From the NCBI GenBank assembly GCA_034003745.1, contig JAVEYA010000057.1, positions 1 to 14,619 on the forward strand: a DNA stretch of 14,619 bases, given 5' to 3'. The notes under the pieces are model-generated. The model was not told the origin of the DNA, ran no database searches, and saw nothing but the letters and a program-made list of their open reading frames with translations. Source of the stretch: JAVEYA01 sp034003745 (GTDB taxonomy: Bacteria > Bacillota > Peptococcia > DRI-13 > PHAD01). Below, piece after piece: positions 6,085-13,010 of the stretch (position 1 is the first letter of the stretch; every line of letters begins with the position of its first letter). Both the position numbers and the translations under genes were made by a program.

Positions 6085-7032
6085 ATGGATGATTTAATCA
6101 TTGTTGACGGCCATTGCGACACGGTCCTGGAATACTTTAAACACAAACGCTCCTTCTGGGAGAAAAATAAGAAGGGACAGATGGATTGGCCCCGATTACG
6201 GGAAGCCCGTGTAGGCTTGCAGTTTCTGGCCTTTTATATCGAACCGGAATATAAGCCCGCCGGTTCCCTGGCCCGGGTGCTGGAAATGCTCTCTTTTTTC
6301 CGTTTCTGGCAGGAGGAAGCCCCGGAAGGGCTTCAGGTTATTCGGAGCAGAGAGGATTTATCCGCGTTACACCCGGATAGGACGGCTTTTCTTCTGGCGA
6401 TTGAAGGCGGGGAAGTCCTGGAGGGGCGGACTTCCCTCCTGCGCATATTGCATGAGCTGGGCTTCCGGTCACTCGGACTGACTTGGAACCAGCGTAATCT
6501 GCTGGCCGACGGGGCCTGGGAGAACGCCTCCAAAGGCGGATTGACCCGGCATGGAACCGATACTGTGCGGGAGATGAATAAGCTGGGTATGCTGATTGAC
6601 GTCTCGCATTTGGCGGATGCCGGCTTTTGGGACGTTTTAGCTGTAAGCGAAAAACCGGTGGCGGCGACCCATTCCTGCTGCCGGGCCCTGATGGATCATC
6701 CTCGCAATCTCACCGACGAACAGCTGGCAGCATTGGGCAGAAATAACGGGATTATCGGAATAAACTTTTTTCCCGGCTTCCTCAGCCCCGGCAAAGCCGG
6801 CATAAGCAACGTCGTTAGCCATCTGGAACACGCCGCCGCCATAGCCGGGATCGACCATATCGGACTGGGATCCGACTTTGACGGGATTAACAGGACGCCC
6901 GCCGGGTTGGAAGACGTTACAAAAATAGCGGTGATTCCCGAAGCGCTCTTGCAAAGAGGCTGGAAAGAAGCAGAAGTAAGAAAAATTATGGGAGGAAACT
7001 TCATCCGTGTCTTATCCGACGTATTGCCCTGA
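6085..7032 (+). CDS. Membrane dipeptidase family M19 (renal dipeptidase-like)
   Basis: Zinc-dependent dipeptidase of peptidase family M19, which cleaves dipeptides, often with a D-residue in second place. It has 315 aa and no signal peptide, so it is probably cytoplasmic. The binuclear zinc ligands are all visible: H10 and D12 (VDGHCDT), E107 (AIEGGE), H175 (DVSHL) and H196 (ATHSCCR). R207 and D264 (LGSDFDG) fit the substrate-binding positions. The ATG at 6085 follows GGGGAG (6071-6076) by 8 nt. The PHP gene starts inside its last 26 bases, so the two are co-translated from one mRNA. The true substrate (peptidoglycan-derived or other dipeptide) cannot be told from sequence. Confidence 0.94.
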   Translation: MDDLIIVDGHCDTVLEYFKHKRSFWEKNKKGQMDWPRLREARVGLQFLAFYIEPEYKPAGSLARVLEMLSFFRFWQEEAPEGLQVIRSREDLSALHPDRTAFLLAIEGGEVLEGRTSLLRILHELGFRSLGLTWNQRNLLADGAWENASKGGLTRHGTDTVREMNKLGMLIDVSHLADAGFWDVLAVSEKPVAATHSCCRALMDHPRNLTDEQLAALGRNNGIIGINFFPGFLSPGKAGISNVVSHLEHAAAIAGIDHIGLGSDFDGINRTPAGLEDVTKIAVIPEALLQRGWKEAEVRKIMGGNFIRVLSDVLP

Positions 7033-7864
7033 CTGCGAGCGGGGCCTGGCCGACCTGCATATCCATACCAACGCTTCCGACGGTTCTTATTCCCCTCAAG
7101 AGATTATAGAGATGGCTTTACAACAGGGTCTGCGCTGTATCGCCATTACCGACCATGATACCGTTGCCGGAGTGGAGAAAATTGAGTTCAACAAAATCCC
7201 GCCTGGTCTGACGGTCCTTCCGGGTATTGAAATCAGCACGGAGTATCAGGGCAAAGAACTGCATATTTTAGGCTATGCGCTGGATATCTATAATCCTGGT
7301 CTGCGTCAGACACTGCAGGTACTCTCCGAGGCCAGGCGGCAGCGGATTGGCCGCATGGTGCAAAGGCTGGAAGAAGCCGGACTGCGTATAACCTTGCGGG
7401 AAGTGCAGGAATTTGCCCGAGACGCCGCCAGTCTTGGCCGTCCGCATATCGCCCTGGCTTTGATCCAAAACGGCTATGCCGCGGATATCAAGGAAGCTTT
7501 TCATAAATATCTCCTGAAGGGGAGGCCGGGTTTTGTGCCCCGCTACCGTCTGGCAACGGAAGAAGCCATTGCGCTGATTGTCCAGGCCGGCGGAATTCCA
7601 GTGCTGGCGCACCCCGGCAATGATCTACATCCTGCTGCGCTGCCGCATTTGCTGAAGGCCGGCTTGGGGGGAATGGAAGTGTTTTATCCGGAACACGACG
7701 AGGAGACCCGGCGTTATTATTATCATTTGGCCCTGCAAAACAAACTCTTAATTACCGGGGGTTCTGATTTTCACGGCCAGGAAGAAGAGGATTTTCTCAA
7801 TTTCGGCAAGCTGCCCGTGCCAGCCGGTACCATAGAGATATTAAAAGAAGCTTTAAAGAGCTAA
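7007..7864 (+). CDS. PHP-domain phosphatase (RNase AM / YciV-type)
   Basis: Metal-dependent phosphoesterase of the PHP family. E. coli relatives (YciV/RNase AM) remove 5' nucleotides from short RNAs and hydrolyse 3',5'-nucleotide bisphosphates. It has 285 aa. Metal ligands visible in order are H18 and H20 (DLHIHT), D25 (SDG), D49-H50 (ITDHDT), E75 (GIEIS), H86 (HILGY), H147 (GRPH), H202 (LAHPG), D254 and H256 (GGSDFHG). The GTG at 7007 lies 11 nt after GGAGG (6991-6995) and within the dipeptidase gene, 26 bp before its end, in another frame. A CPDC pair (C7, C10) precedes the fold; no second pair follows, so a zinc finger is not supported. The exact substrate is inferred from the family. Confidence 0.9.
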   Translation: MSYPTYCPDCERGLADLHIHTNASDGSYSPQEIIEMALQQGLRCIAITDHDTVAGVEKIEFNKIPPGLTVLPGIEISTEYQGKELHILGYALDIYNPGLRQTLQVLSEARRQRIGRMVQRLEEAGLRITLREVQEFARDAASLGRPHIALALIQNGYAADIKEAFHKYLLKGRPGFVPRYRLATEEAIALIVQAGGIPVLAHPGNDLHPAALPHLLKAGLGGMEVFYPEHDEETRRYYYHLALQNKLLITGGSDFHGQEEEDFLNFGKLPVPAGTIEILKEALKS

Positions 7865-7932
7865 GAACGCTGTTTATAAAGCCGCTCCCCTGAATATACT
7901 ACAATAGAAGATTTAATTTGGGAGTGGATACG

Positions 7933-8199
7933 ATGGGCTATGAATTGGAAGTACTGCATCTCAGGCAGCGCGTCAAGGAATTGGAAAGGCAAGTGGAGCA
8001 GCTCCGGCTGAGCAGGCGGGTCTTAATGAATCTGATTGAAAAAATGGAGAATGAAAGAAGGATTAACACGCTTAAACTCGAAAAAGAAAATAAAAAGCTG
8101 CAATCAGAAAATTGGCATTATGCCAAGAAATTGATGAAATATAACTGCTATCTGGCTGAACTGAAAGATGTGCAGGCATATTCAATGGAGGATTCATAG
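7933..8199 (+). CDS. small coiled-coil protein of unknown function
   Basis: I do not recognise a named function. The 88-aa product begins MGYELEVLHLRQRVKELERQ and is almost entirely a charged heptad-type helix. Leucines recur at 3-4 residue intervals through about residue 60, followed by a short LMKYNCYLAELKDVQAY tail. This suggests a dimeric coiled coil without membrane segment or signal. The ATG at 7933 is chosen over the in-frame TTG at 7918 because GGAG (7921-7924) lies 8 nt before it and inside the longer version. The gene ends 1 bp before the cobU start, so it shares that transcript. Similar short coiled-coil ORFs occur in spore-forming Firmicutes as hypothetical proteins. Confidence 0.75.
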   Translation: MGYELEVLHLRQRVKELERQVEQLRLSRRVLMNLIEKMENERRINTLKLEKENKKLQSENWHYAKKLMKYNCYLAELKDVQAYSMEDS

Positions 8200-8200
8200 C

Positions 8201-8761
8201 TTGGGAAAATTGATTCTGGTTTCCGGCGGCGCCCGCAGCGGGAAAAGCGGGTTTGCGGAAATGAAGGCCCTCGAGACGGACAAGCCCGTCGCCTATCTGG
8301 CTACCGCACAGGCGCTGGATGAAGAAATGCGGGAGCGCATCGAGACGCACCGCGCCCGCCGTCCGGGCCATTGGCAAACCTTTGAGGAACCGTTTCAAGT
8401 GGAGAAGGTCATTAGAAAATACCAGTCCGCCTATCCTGTATGGATACTGGATTGCATCACTTTATACGTGTCCAACCTGCTGCTGGCGGCAACGGATGAA
8501 AGCAGGGCAGGGGAGCCGGCGGCAGATGCCGCCGAAATGTATATCCTGCGGAAAATCGAAGACCTATTGGAGGCTGTGGCCGACGCGGAGATTATTTTGT
8601 ATGCGGTGACCAACGAAGTAGGCTGGGGGCTGGTGCCGCCGGATCCCTTGAGCCGCCTGTACCGGGATATCGCCGGCCGGGTGAACCAAAGGCTGGCCGC
8701 GGCGGCAGAGGAAGTCTATATGCTGATGCTGGGGCTGCCGGTTAAGCTGAAGCCGCAGTAA
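8201..8761 (+). CDS. cobU: Adenosylcobinamide kinase / adenosylcobinamide-phosphate guanylyltransferase
   Basis: Bifunctional enzyme that phosphorylates adenosylcobinamide and then transfers GMP to give adenosylcobinamide-GDP, the activated corrinoid for nucleotide-loop assembly. It has 186 aa, the usual length. The P-loop GGARSGKS is at 9-16. The THRARRPGHW block at 49-58 holds H50, the expected GMP-carrying histidine. The later TNEVGWGLVPPDPLSRLYRD block and the VNQRLAAAAEEVY tail are typical. The TTG at 8201 is chosen because GGAGG (8187-8191) sits 9 nt upstream and the protein then starts MGKLILVSGG; a longer frame from 8168 would run into the preceding gene. cobS follows 25 nt after the stop. 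Confidence 0.95.
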   Translation: MGKLILVSGGARSGKSGFAEMKALETDKPVAYLATAQALDEEMRERIETHRARRPGHWQTFEEPFQVEKVIRKYQSAYPVWILDCITLYVSNLLLAATDESRAGEPAADAAEMYILRKIEDLLEAVADAEIILYAVTNEVGWGLVPPDPLSRLYRDIAGRVNQRLAAAAEEVYMLMLGLPVKLKPQ

Positions 8762-8786
8762 TTATCTTATCAACAGGAGAGAAGAA

Positions 8787-9527
8787 GTGAGAAGTTTAAT
8801 AATTGCCTTACAGTTTCTGACCCGTATCCGTCTTTTTAGAAATCTCTCGCTTAATGAAGGCGATTTTGCCGGCGCGATCAAATTTTTCCCCTTCATCGGC
8901 CTCTTGCTGGGTTTTATCCTGGCGCTGCTCTACAGTTTCGGCCGTTTCTTTCTGGAACCTTTCGCTCTGGCCGTACTGCTCGTCGTAGCTGAAATCATTC
9001 TGACGGGCGGGCTCCACCTGGATGGTTTGATGGATTCCTTTGACGCGTTTTTGTCCGGGAAAGACCGTGACCGGAAGCTGGACATCATGAAGGACAGCAG
9101 AGTAGGCGCCATGGGGGTGCTGGCGCTGGCTTGCCTTGTGCTGGTGAAGCTGGCTTTATATACCGAGCTTCCCCACAGACAGATGGTTCCGGCGCTTCTC
9201 TTAATGCCTGTGCTGGGCCGCTGGGCTGCCGTTTACGCCATCGTTTTATTTCCTTATGCCCGCACCGAAGGGATGGGCAGGACATTTTCCAGCAATAACG
9301 TTTCGGATTTGCTGATCGCTTCGCTGTTCAGCCTGGCGCTGTTTATCTGGCTGACGCCGTCGTTATATTTTTACCTGTCCCTGCCTGTTTTTGTTGTGTT
9401 TGCATTGTTTATTTGTGAGCGCAGCAACGCCCAATTAGGCGGTCTGACCGGAGATAGTTATGGTATGATTATTGAGTTAAGCGAAGCCGCATACCTTTTA
9501 GGGATGGTTTTGCTCTCGAAGATATAG
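8787..9527 (+). CDS. cobS: Adenosylcobinamide-GDP ribazoletransferase (cobalamin synthase)
   Basis: Integral membrane enzyme that joins adenosylcobinamide-GDP with alpha-ribazole (or its phosphate) to make adenosylcobalamin (phosphate). It has 246 aa with several hydrophobic helices (about 33-50, 58-73, 111-123, 135-155, 172-190, 194-210). The conserved acidic metal-binding motif GGLHLDGLMDS is at 74-84, KDSRVGAMG at 102-110 and GGLTGDSYG at 218-226. The GTG at 8787 follows AGGAGA (8775-8780) by 6 nt. It is flanked by cobU and a CobC-like phosphatase, so it is part of a small late-cobalamin operon. Confidence 0.95.
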   Translation: MRSLIIALQFLTRIRLFRNLSLNEGDFAGAIKFFPFIGLLLGFILALLYSFGRFFLEPFALAVLLVVAEIILTGGLHLDGLMDSFDAFLSGKDRDRKLDIMKDSRVGAMGVLALACLVLVKLALYTELPHRQMVPALLLMPVLGRWAAVYAIVLFPYARTEGMGRTFSSNNVSDLLIASLFSLALFIWLTPSLYFYLSLPVFVVFALFICERSNAQLGGLTGDSYGMIIELSEAAYLLGMVLLSKI

Positions 9528-9538
9528 AGGAAAACGAC

Positions 9539-10150
9539 ATGGGAACACGTTTATTTTTAGTCCGGCACGGACATACCCTCTGGAATCATGAATTGCGTTA
9601 TCAGGGGCATACTGATATTGAGCTCAGTGCGGAAGGAATTGCGCAGGCCCAGGCCTTGCGCGACCGCCTTTCCCGGGAGAGCTTCGCGGTCATTTATTCC
9701 AGTGATTTGAGCCGTGCCTATGAGACGGCCAGGATCATTAATGAGGCGCACCGGCTGGAGATTCAAATCCGGACGGATTTAAAGGAAATCAATTTCGGCG
9801 TCTGGGAAGGATTAACCTATCATGATTTGATGGAAAAATTTCCGGATGAGGTCAGCGTCTGGCAAAAAACCCCGCATCTTTTAAAGATCGATAAAGGAGA
9901 ATCTTTTAGCGACCTGCGGGACCGCGCGCTTGGAGCCGTCAAGGAAATTATCTCCCTGCACCGGGAGGGGGACGTACTCATTGTAGCCCACGGAGGAACG
10001 ATCGCCGCCTTGCTTTGCGGCATCCTGGACGAGCCTCTGGAAAAAATGTGGGCCTATAAGCAAAAAAATGCGGCTGTCAATATCATCCGTTTCGGCGATG
10101 AGAGGGCAGTGCTGGAAGTATTGAACGATACCGCGCATTTGCCGGAATAA
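9539..10150 (+). CDS. cobC: Histidine phosphatase, probable alpha-ribazole phosphatase
   Basis: Phosphoglycerate mutase-like phosphatase. Next to cobU and cobS it most likely removes the 5'-phosphate of alpha-ribazole phosphate or of the CobS product. It has 203 aa. The catalytic RHG is at 9-11 (H10). R59 lies in SSDLSRAYETA, E83 in KEINFGVWEG and H151 in AHGG, the complete phosphate pocket. The ATG at 9539 follows AGAGGAAA by about 8 nt. Its role comes mainly from context; family members with the same residues can act on other phosphate esters. Confidence 0.85.
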   Translation: MGTRLFLVRHGHTLWNHELRYQGHTDIELSAEGIAQAQALRDRLSRESFAVIYSSDLSRAYETARIINEAHRLEIQIRTDLKEINFGVWEGLTYHDLMEKFPDEVSVWQKTPHLLKIDKGESFSDLRDRALGAVKEIISLHREGDVLIVAHGGTIAALLCGILDEPLEKMWAYKQKNAAVNIIRFGDERAVLEVLNDTAHLPE

Positions 10151-10176
10151 CCATTTTAAAGAAAGGGAGAACGACG

Positions 10177-10464
10177 ATGAGAAGGTCCTGGAAAATGATT
10201 TGGCATATTCCGCGACTCCTGAAAAAAGCCTGGCAGCTCTTCCGAGACCCTAATGTCTCCGGCATGTCCAAGCTGTTTTTGATTTTGATCGGATTCGGTT
10301 ACCTGCTCTGGCCGTTGGATTTTATTCCCGATGTTCCCTTGTTGGGGCATCTCGACGACCTGGGCATTATTTTTTTGCTTTTAAACTGGTTTGTCAACCG
10401 CTCTATGCCCGACGATTATGTGGAAGCCGAGTATTACTTTAAGGATGAAGAAAAAAACAAATAA
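10177..10464 (+). CDS. DUF1232 membrane protein
   Basis: Small protein of unknown function with the DUF1232 motif: a hydrophobic segment LFLILIGFGYLLWPLDFIPD (about 33-52) running into V-PLLGHLDDLGIIFLLLNW (to about 72). It has 95 aa and a positively charged N-terminus and an acidic C-terminus, so it is probably a membrane hairpin. The ATG at 10177 follows AAGGGAGA (10163-10170) by 6 nt. It lies 26 nt after the cobC stop and may end the long + strand operon. No terminator is seen before the guaB promoter. No link to cobalamin is known. Confidence 0.85.
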   Translation: MRRSWKMIWHIPRLLKKAWQLFRDPNVSGMSKLFLILIGFGYLLWPLDFIPDVPLLGHLDDLGIIFLLLNWFVNRSMPDDYVEAEYYFKDEEKNK

Positions 10465-10485
10465 ATATCCACTTTTCATGGAATA

Positions 10486-10494
10486 TGGTATAAT
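10486..10494 (+). promoter_or_regulatory. extended -10 promoter of guaB
   Basis: TGGTATAAT gives a perfect TATAAT at 10489-10494 preceded by TGN, the extended -10 form. No -35 match is found at 16-18 bp. The leader of about 30 nt is too short for a guanine riboswitch. Confidence 0.7.
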
Positions 10495-10530
10495 GCTATA
10501 AAAATTAAGCCAAGAAGGAGGTTGAACGTT

Positions 10531-11988
10531 TTGTCGGAGAGGTTTGATAAAGAAGGTTTGACGTTTGATGATGTTCTCTTGCTTCCCGCCAAATCCGAGG
10601 TATTACCCCGGAATGTGGATATTAGCACCAGACTGACTCAGACAATCAATCTCAACATTCCGATTATGAGCGCCGGCATGGATACCGTGACCGATTCACG
10701 GATGGCGCGGGCGATGGCCCGTGAAGGCGGCATCGGAGTTATTCATAAAAATATGTCCATAGAAGACCAGGCTGGAGAGGTGGATAAGGTCAAACGCTCG
10801 GAGCACGGCATTATCACGGACCCGGTGTACTTATCGAAAGAGCACACCGTGGCCGAAGCCCTGCAAATCATGGAACGCTATCATATTTCGGGGATACCGG
10901 TGACCCAGGGATTGAAGCTGATCGGTATTCTGACGAACCGGGATCTCCGGTTTGAAACCGATTATACCAAAAAAATTGAAGAAATTATGACCAAGGACAA
11001 CCTGATCACCGCGCCGGTGGATACCACCCTGGAAGACGCCAAGGAAATCCTGGGCAAACACAAGATTGAAAAGCTTCCGCTGGTGGATAAGGACTATCAC
11101 TTAAAAGGCCTGATTACCACTAAGGATATCGAAAAAGCCATCAAGTATCCCAACTCCGCCAAGGATAAGAACAGCCGTCTTTTAGTGGCGGCTGCCGTGG
11201 GTGTAACCGAAGATACCCTGAAGCGGGTCCGGGCCCTGGTGGAAGCCAAAGTGGACGTCGTTGTCGTCGATACGGCACACGGTCATCAGATTGGTGTAAT
11301 CAAGACGGTGGAAGCCATCCGCAAGCTGTATCCTGAGCTGCAGATCATTGCCGGCAATGTCGCTACGGCGGAAGCCACCCGTGACCTGATCAACGCCGGC
11401 GCAAGCGCGGTCAAGGTCGGCATCGGTCCCGGTTCCATCTGCACGACCCGCGTCGTCACCGGGATAGGCGTTCCTCAGATTACGGCAGTAAACGATTGTT
11501 ATCTGGAAGCGTCCAAATATAATATTCCGCTCATTGCCGACGGCGGCATCAAATTCTCCGGCGATATCACCAAAGCCCTGGCGGTAGGGGCCGATGTCGT
11601 GATGATCGGCAGTTTGCTCGCCGGCACCGGGGAAAGCCCCGGCGAGGTGGAAATCTATCAGGGCAGAAGCTATAAAGTATACCGCGGTATGGGTTCCGTC
11701 TCCGCCATGCGGGCGGGCGCCTCCGACAGGTACTTCCAGGAAGGAAATATTAACAAGCTTGTTCCTGAAGGCGTGGAAGGCCGCGTGCCTTATAAGGGCC
11801 CGGTATCCGAGACCATCTTCCAGCTCATGGGCGGCTTAAGAAGCGGCATGGGCTACACCGGCTGCGCAAGTCTCCTGGAACTGAAAACCAAAGCCAAGTT
11901 CATCCGCCAGACCGCTGCCGGACTGCGTGAAAGCCATCCCCATGACATCCAGATTACCAAGGAAGCCCCGAATTACAGTTTCAACTAA
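10531..11988 (+). CDS. guaB: IMP dehydrogenase
   Basis: NAD-dependent oxidation of IMP to XMP, the first committed step of GMP synthesis. It has 485 aa, normal for the family. The TIM-barrel core begins LTFDDVLLLPA (10-20). Two CBS domains occupy about 95-205, and the catalytic loop GSICTTRVVTG has C304. Further blocks are LIADGGIKFSGD (334-345), the flap region MGSVSAMRAG-SDRYFQ (387-403) and EGVEGRVPYKG (413-423). The TTG at 10531 is chosen because AGGAGG (10516-10521) lies 9 nt upstream; the other in-frame TTG at 10522 abuts that site and adds only three residues. It is transcribed alone between an extended -10 promoter and a strong terminator. Confidence 0.98.
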   Translation: MSERFDKEGLTFDDVLLLPAKSEVLPRNVDISTRLTQTINLNIPIMSAGMDTVTDSRMARAMAREGGIGVIHKNMSIEDQAGEVDKVKRSEHGIITDPVYLSKEHTVAEALQIMERYHISGIPVTQGLKLIGILTNRDLRFETDYTKKIEEIMTKDNLITAPVDTTLEDAKEILGKHKIEKLPLVDKDYHLKGLITTKDIEKAIKYPNSAKDKNSRLLVAAAVGVTEDTLKRVRALVEAKVDVVVVDTAHGHQIGVIKTVEAIRKLYPELQIIAGNVATAEATRDLINAGASAVKVGIGPGSICTTRVVTGIGVPQITAVNDCYLEASKYNIPLIADGGIKFSGDITKALAVGADVVMIGSLLAGTGESPGEVEIYQGRSYKVYRGMGSVSAMRAGASDRYFQEGNINKLVPEGVEGRVPYKGPVSETIFQLMGGLRSGMGYTGCASLLELKTKAKFIRQTAAGLRESHPHDIQITKEAPNYSFN

Positions 11989-11996
11989 TGATTTGC

Positions 11997-12027
11997 AAAA
12001 CCCGCCGGCGAAAGTCGGCGGGTTTTA
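11997..12027 (+). terminator. intrinsic terminator of guaB
   Basis: AAAACCCGCCG (11997-12007) and CGGCGGGTTTT (12016-12026) pair fully, with an inner G·U and C-G pair closing a GAAA tetraloop (12010-12013). The stem has 13 bp. It begins 8 bp after the guaB stop and ends in four T. Confidence 0.92.
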
Positions 12028-12040
12028 GTCACAGGCGCCG

Positions 12041-12057
12041 GAGACTATACGGATAAA
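12041..12057 (+). repeat. dispersed copy of the 4633 repeat
   Basis: GAGACTATACGGATAAA differs by one base from GAGACTACACGGATAAA at 4633-4649, 7.4 kb away. Both lie in intergenic DNA downstream of a gene on the + strand; here it is 14 bp past the guaB terminator. Confidence 0.6.
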
Positions 12058-12166
12058 ATTCCCTGGTAAAGGGGATAAACGGAAGAAACATCCCGTGTCC
12101 CCCTGGTATAGAAATCCTCTCCTTAGAATAAAAATGTCTTAAAGAAGAAGGGGGGAGGGGATTCCC

Positions 12167-13006
12167 ATCAAGATCATCTATCTTTCCAAACGGTCGCTGG
12201 CCAAATTCGCGCTGCTGCTCATCATCGTCATTGCCTTCAGTGGAGTTTTCAGCGCTTCCATCATCTCCAAGGCTTCGGACGTAGTTCAGGTGCTGGTGGC
12301 CGGCGTGAATAAACTGCATCCCATTTATGCGGTGGATACAACAGAAAAAAAGGTGGCTTTCTCCTTTGACGCCACCTGGGGGAGCACCAGAACGCCGCTG
12401 ATTCTGCAGACCTTGGAAGAGTACGACATTAAGACGACCTTTTTTTTGACAAATATCTGGCTCAATTCCTATCCGCAGGTAGCCCAGGAGATTGTGGCCA
12501 AGGGGCATGAACCTGCGCTGCACACGGCCAATCATCCGGATTTGACCAAGGTATCCGAGGAGAGGATCCGTTCCGAGCTCTTGGAGAACGCCGCGAAAAT
12601 TGAAGAGGTTACGGGGCAGAAGGCCTATCTGTTCAGGCCGCCTTACGGCGCGTATAACAACCGGGTCATTACCATTGCCGAAGAGGAAAAGATGGTGCCT
12701 GTGCAGTGGAGCATTGATTCTCTGGATTGGAAGAATTTATCGGCCGGGGAAATCACCAAAAGAATCACCGACAGAATCAAGCCCGGAGCGATCATTCTCT
12801 TCCATAACGACGGCGCCAATACGCCCCAAGCCTTAAAGCCGATTATCGATTACTTAACAAAAGAAGGGTACAGCATTGTACCCATCTCCGAGCTGATCTA
12901 TAAAGAAAATTACTATATCGATGTCAATGGTATCCAGAAGGCCCGGGAAGTTCCCAAGGCAGAAGCGCCTGAAGCCGCGCCGCCGGGAGAACAGCCGGCG
13001 GAATAG
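12167..13006 (+). CDS. PdaB-like polysaccharide deacetylase, unusual start
   Basis: NodB-domain polysaccharide deacetylase like sporulation protein PdaB, acting outside the membrane on peptidoglycan or another amino-sugar polymer. The 279-aa product has an N-terminal membrane anchor (about 14-33), then motif 1 SFDATWG (D68), motif 2 HTANH (H119, H123), motif 3 RPPYG (157-161), motif 4 SIDSLDW (about 182-188) and motif 5 ILFHND (H213). The proline/alanine-rich C-tail is non-conserved. Start problem: the frame is open upstream of GTG 12290, which would delete the anchor and has no ribosome binding site. GGAGG (12154-12158) points 8 nt on to 12167, where the codon is ATC, giving M-KIIYLSKRSL. 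ATT at 12161 is a poorer choice. It is convergent with the MreB gene, with 4 bp between stops. Confidence 0.85.
   Translation: MKIIYLSKRSLAKFALLLIIVIAFSGVFSASIISKASDVVQVLVAGVNKLHPIYAVDTTEKKVAFSFDATWGSTRTPLILQTLEEYDIKTTFFLTNIWLNSYPQVAQEIVAKGHEPALHTANHPDLTKVSEERIRSELLENAAKIEEVTGQKAYLFRPPYGAYNNRVITIAEEEKMVPVQWSIDSLDWKNLSAGEITKRITDRIKPGAIILFHNDGANTPQALKPIIDYLTKEGYSIVPISELIYKENYYIDVNGIQKAREVPKAEAPEAAPPGEQPAE
12980..13001. other. GC-rich inverted repeat between convergent genes
   Basis: CCGCCGG (12980-12986) and CCGGCGG (12995-13001) form a perfect 7-bp stem with an 8-nt loop inside the last codons of the deacetylase gene. No T-run follows on either strand, so a standard intrinsic terminator is not supported. 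It is the only hairpin noticed at this convergent junction. Confidence 0.4.
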
Positions 13007-13010
13007 CGCC

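Noticed and set aside
7865..7932. B12 riboswitch or sporulation promoter before the coiled-coil/cobU pair
   Set aside because: The gap is 68 bp with no cobalamin-box sequence. TACAAT at 7900-7905 has no convincing -35, and the resemblance to late sporulation promoters is too weak.
10495..10530. Guanine riboswitch before guaB
   Set aside because: The leader is only about 30 nt and lacks the stem-loops of a purine aptamer.
12290..12292. GTG as start of the deacetylase
   Set aside because: No ribosome binding site precedes it, and the open frame upstream encodes a convincing membrane anchor with a strong Shine-Dalgarno before 12167.
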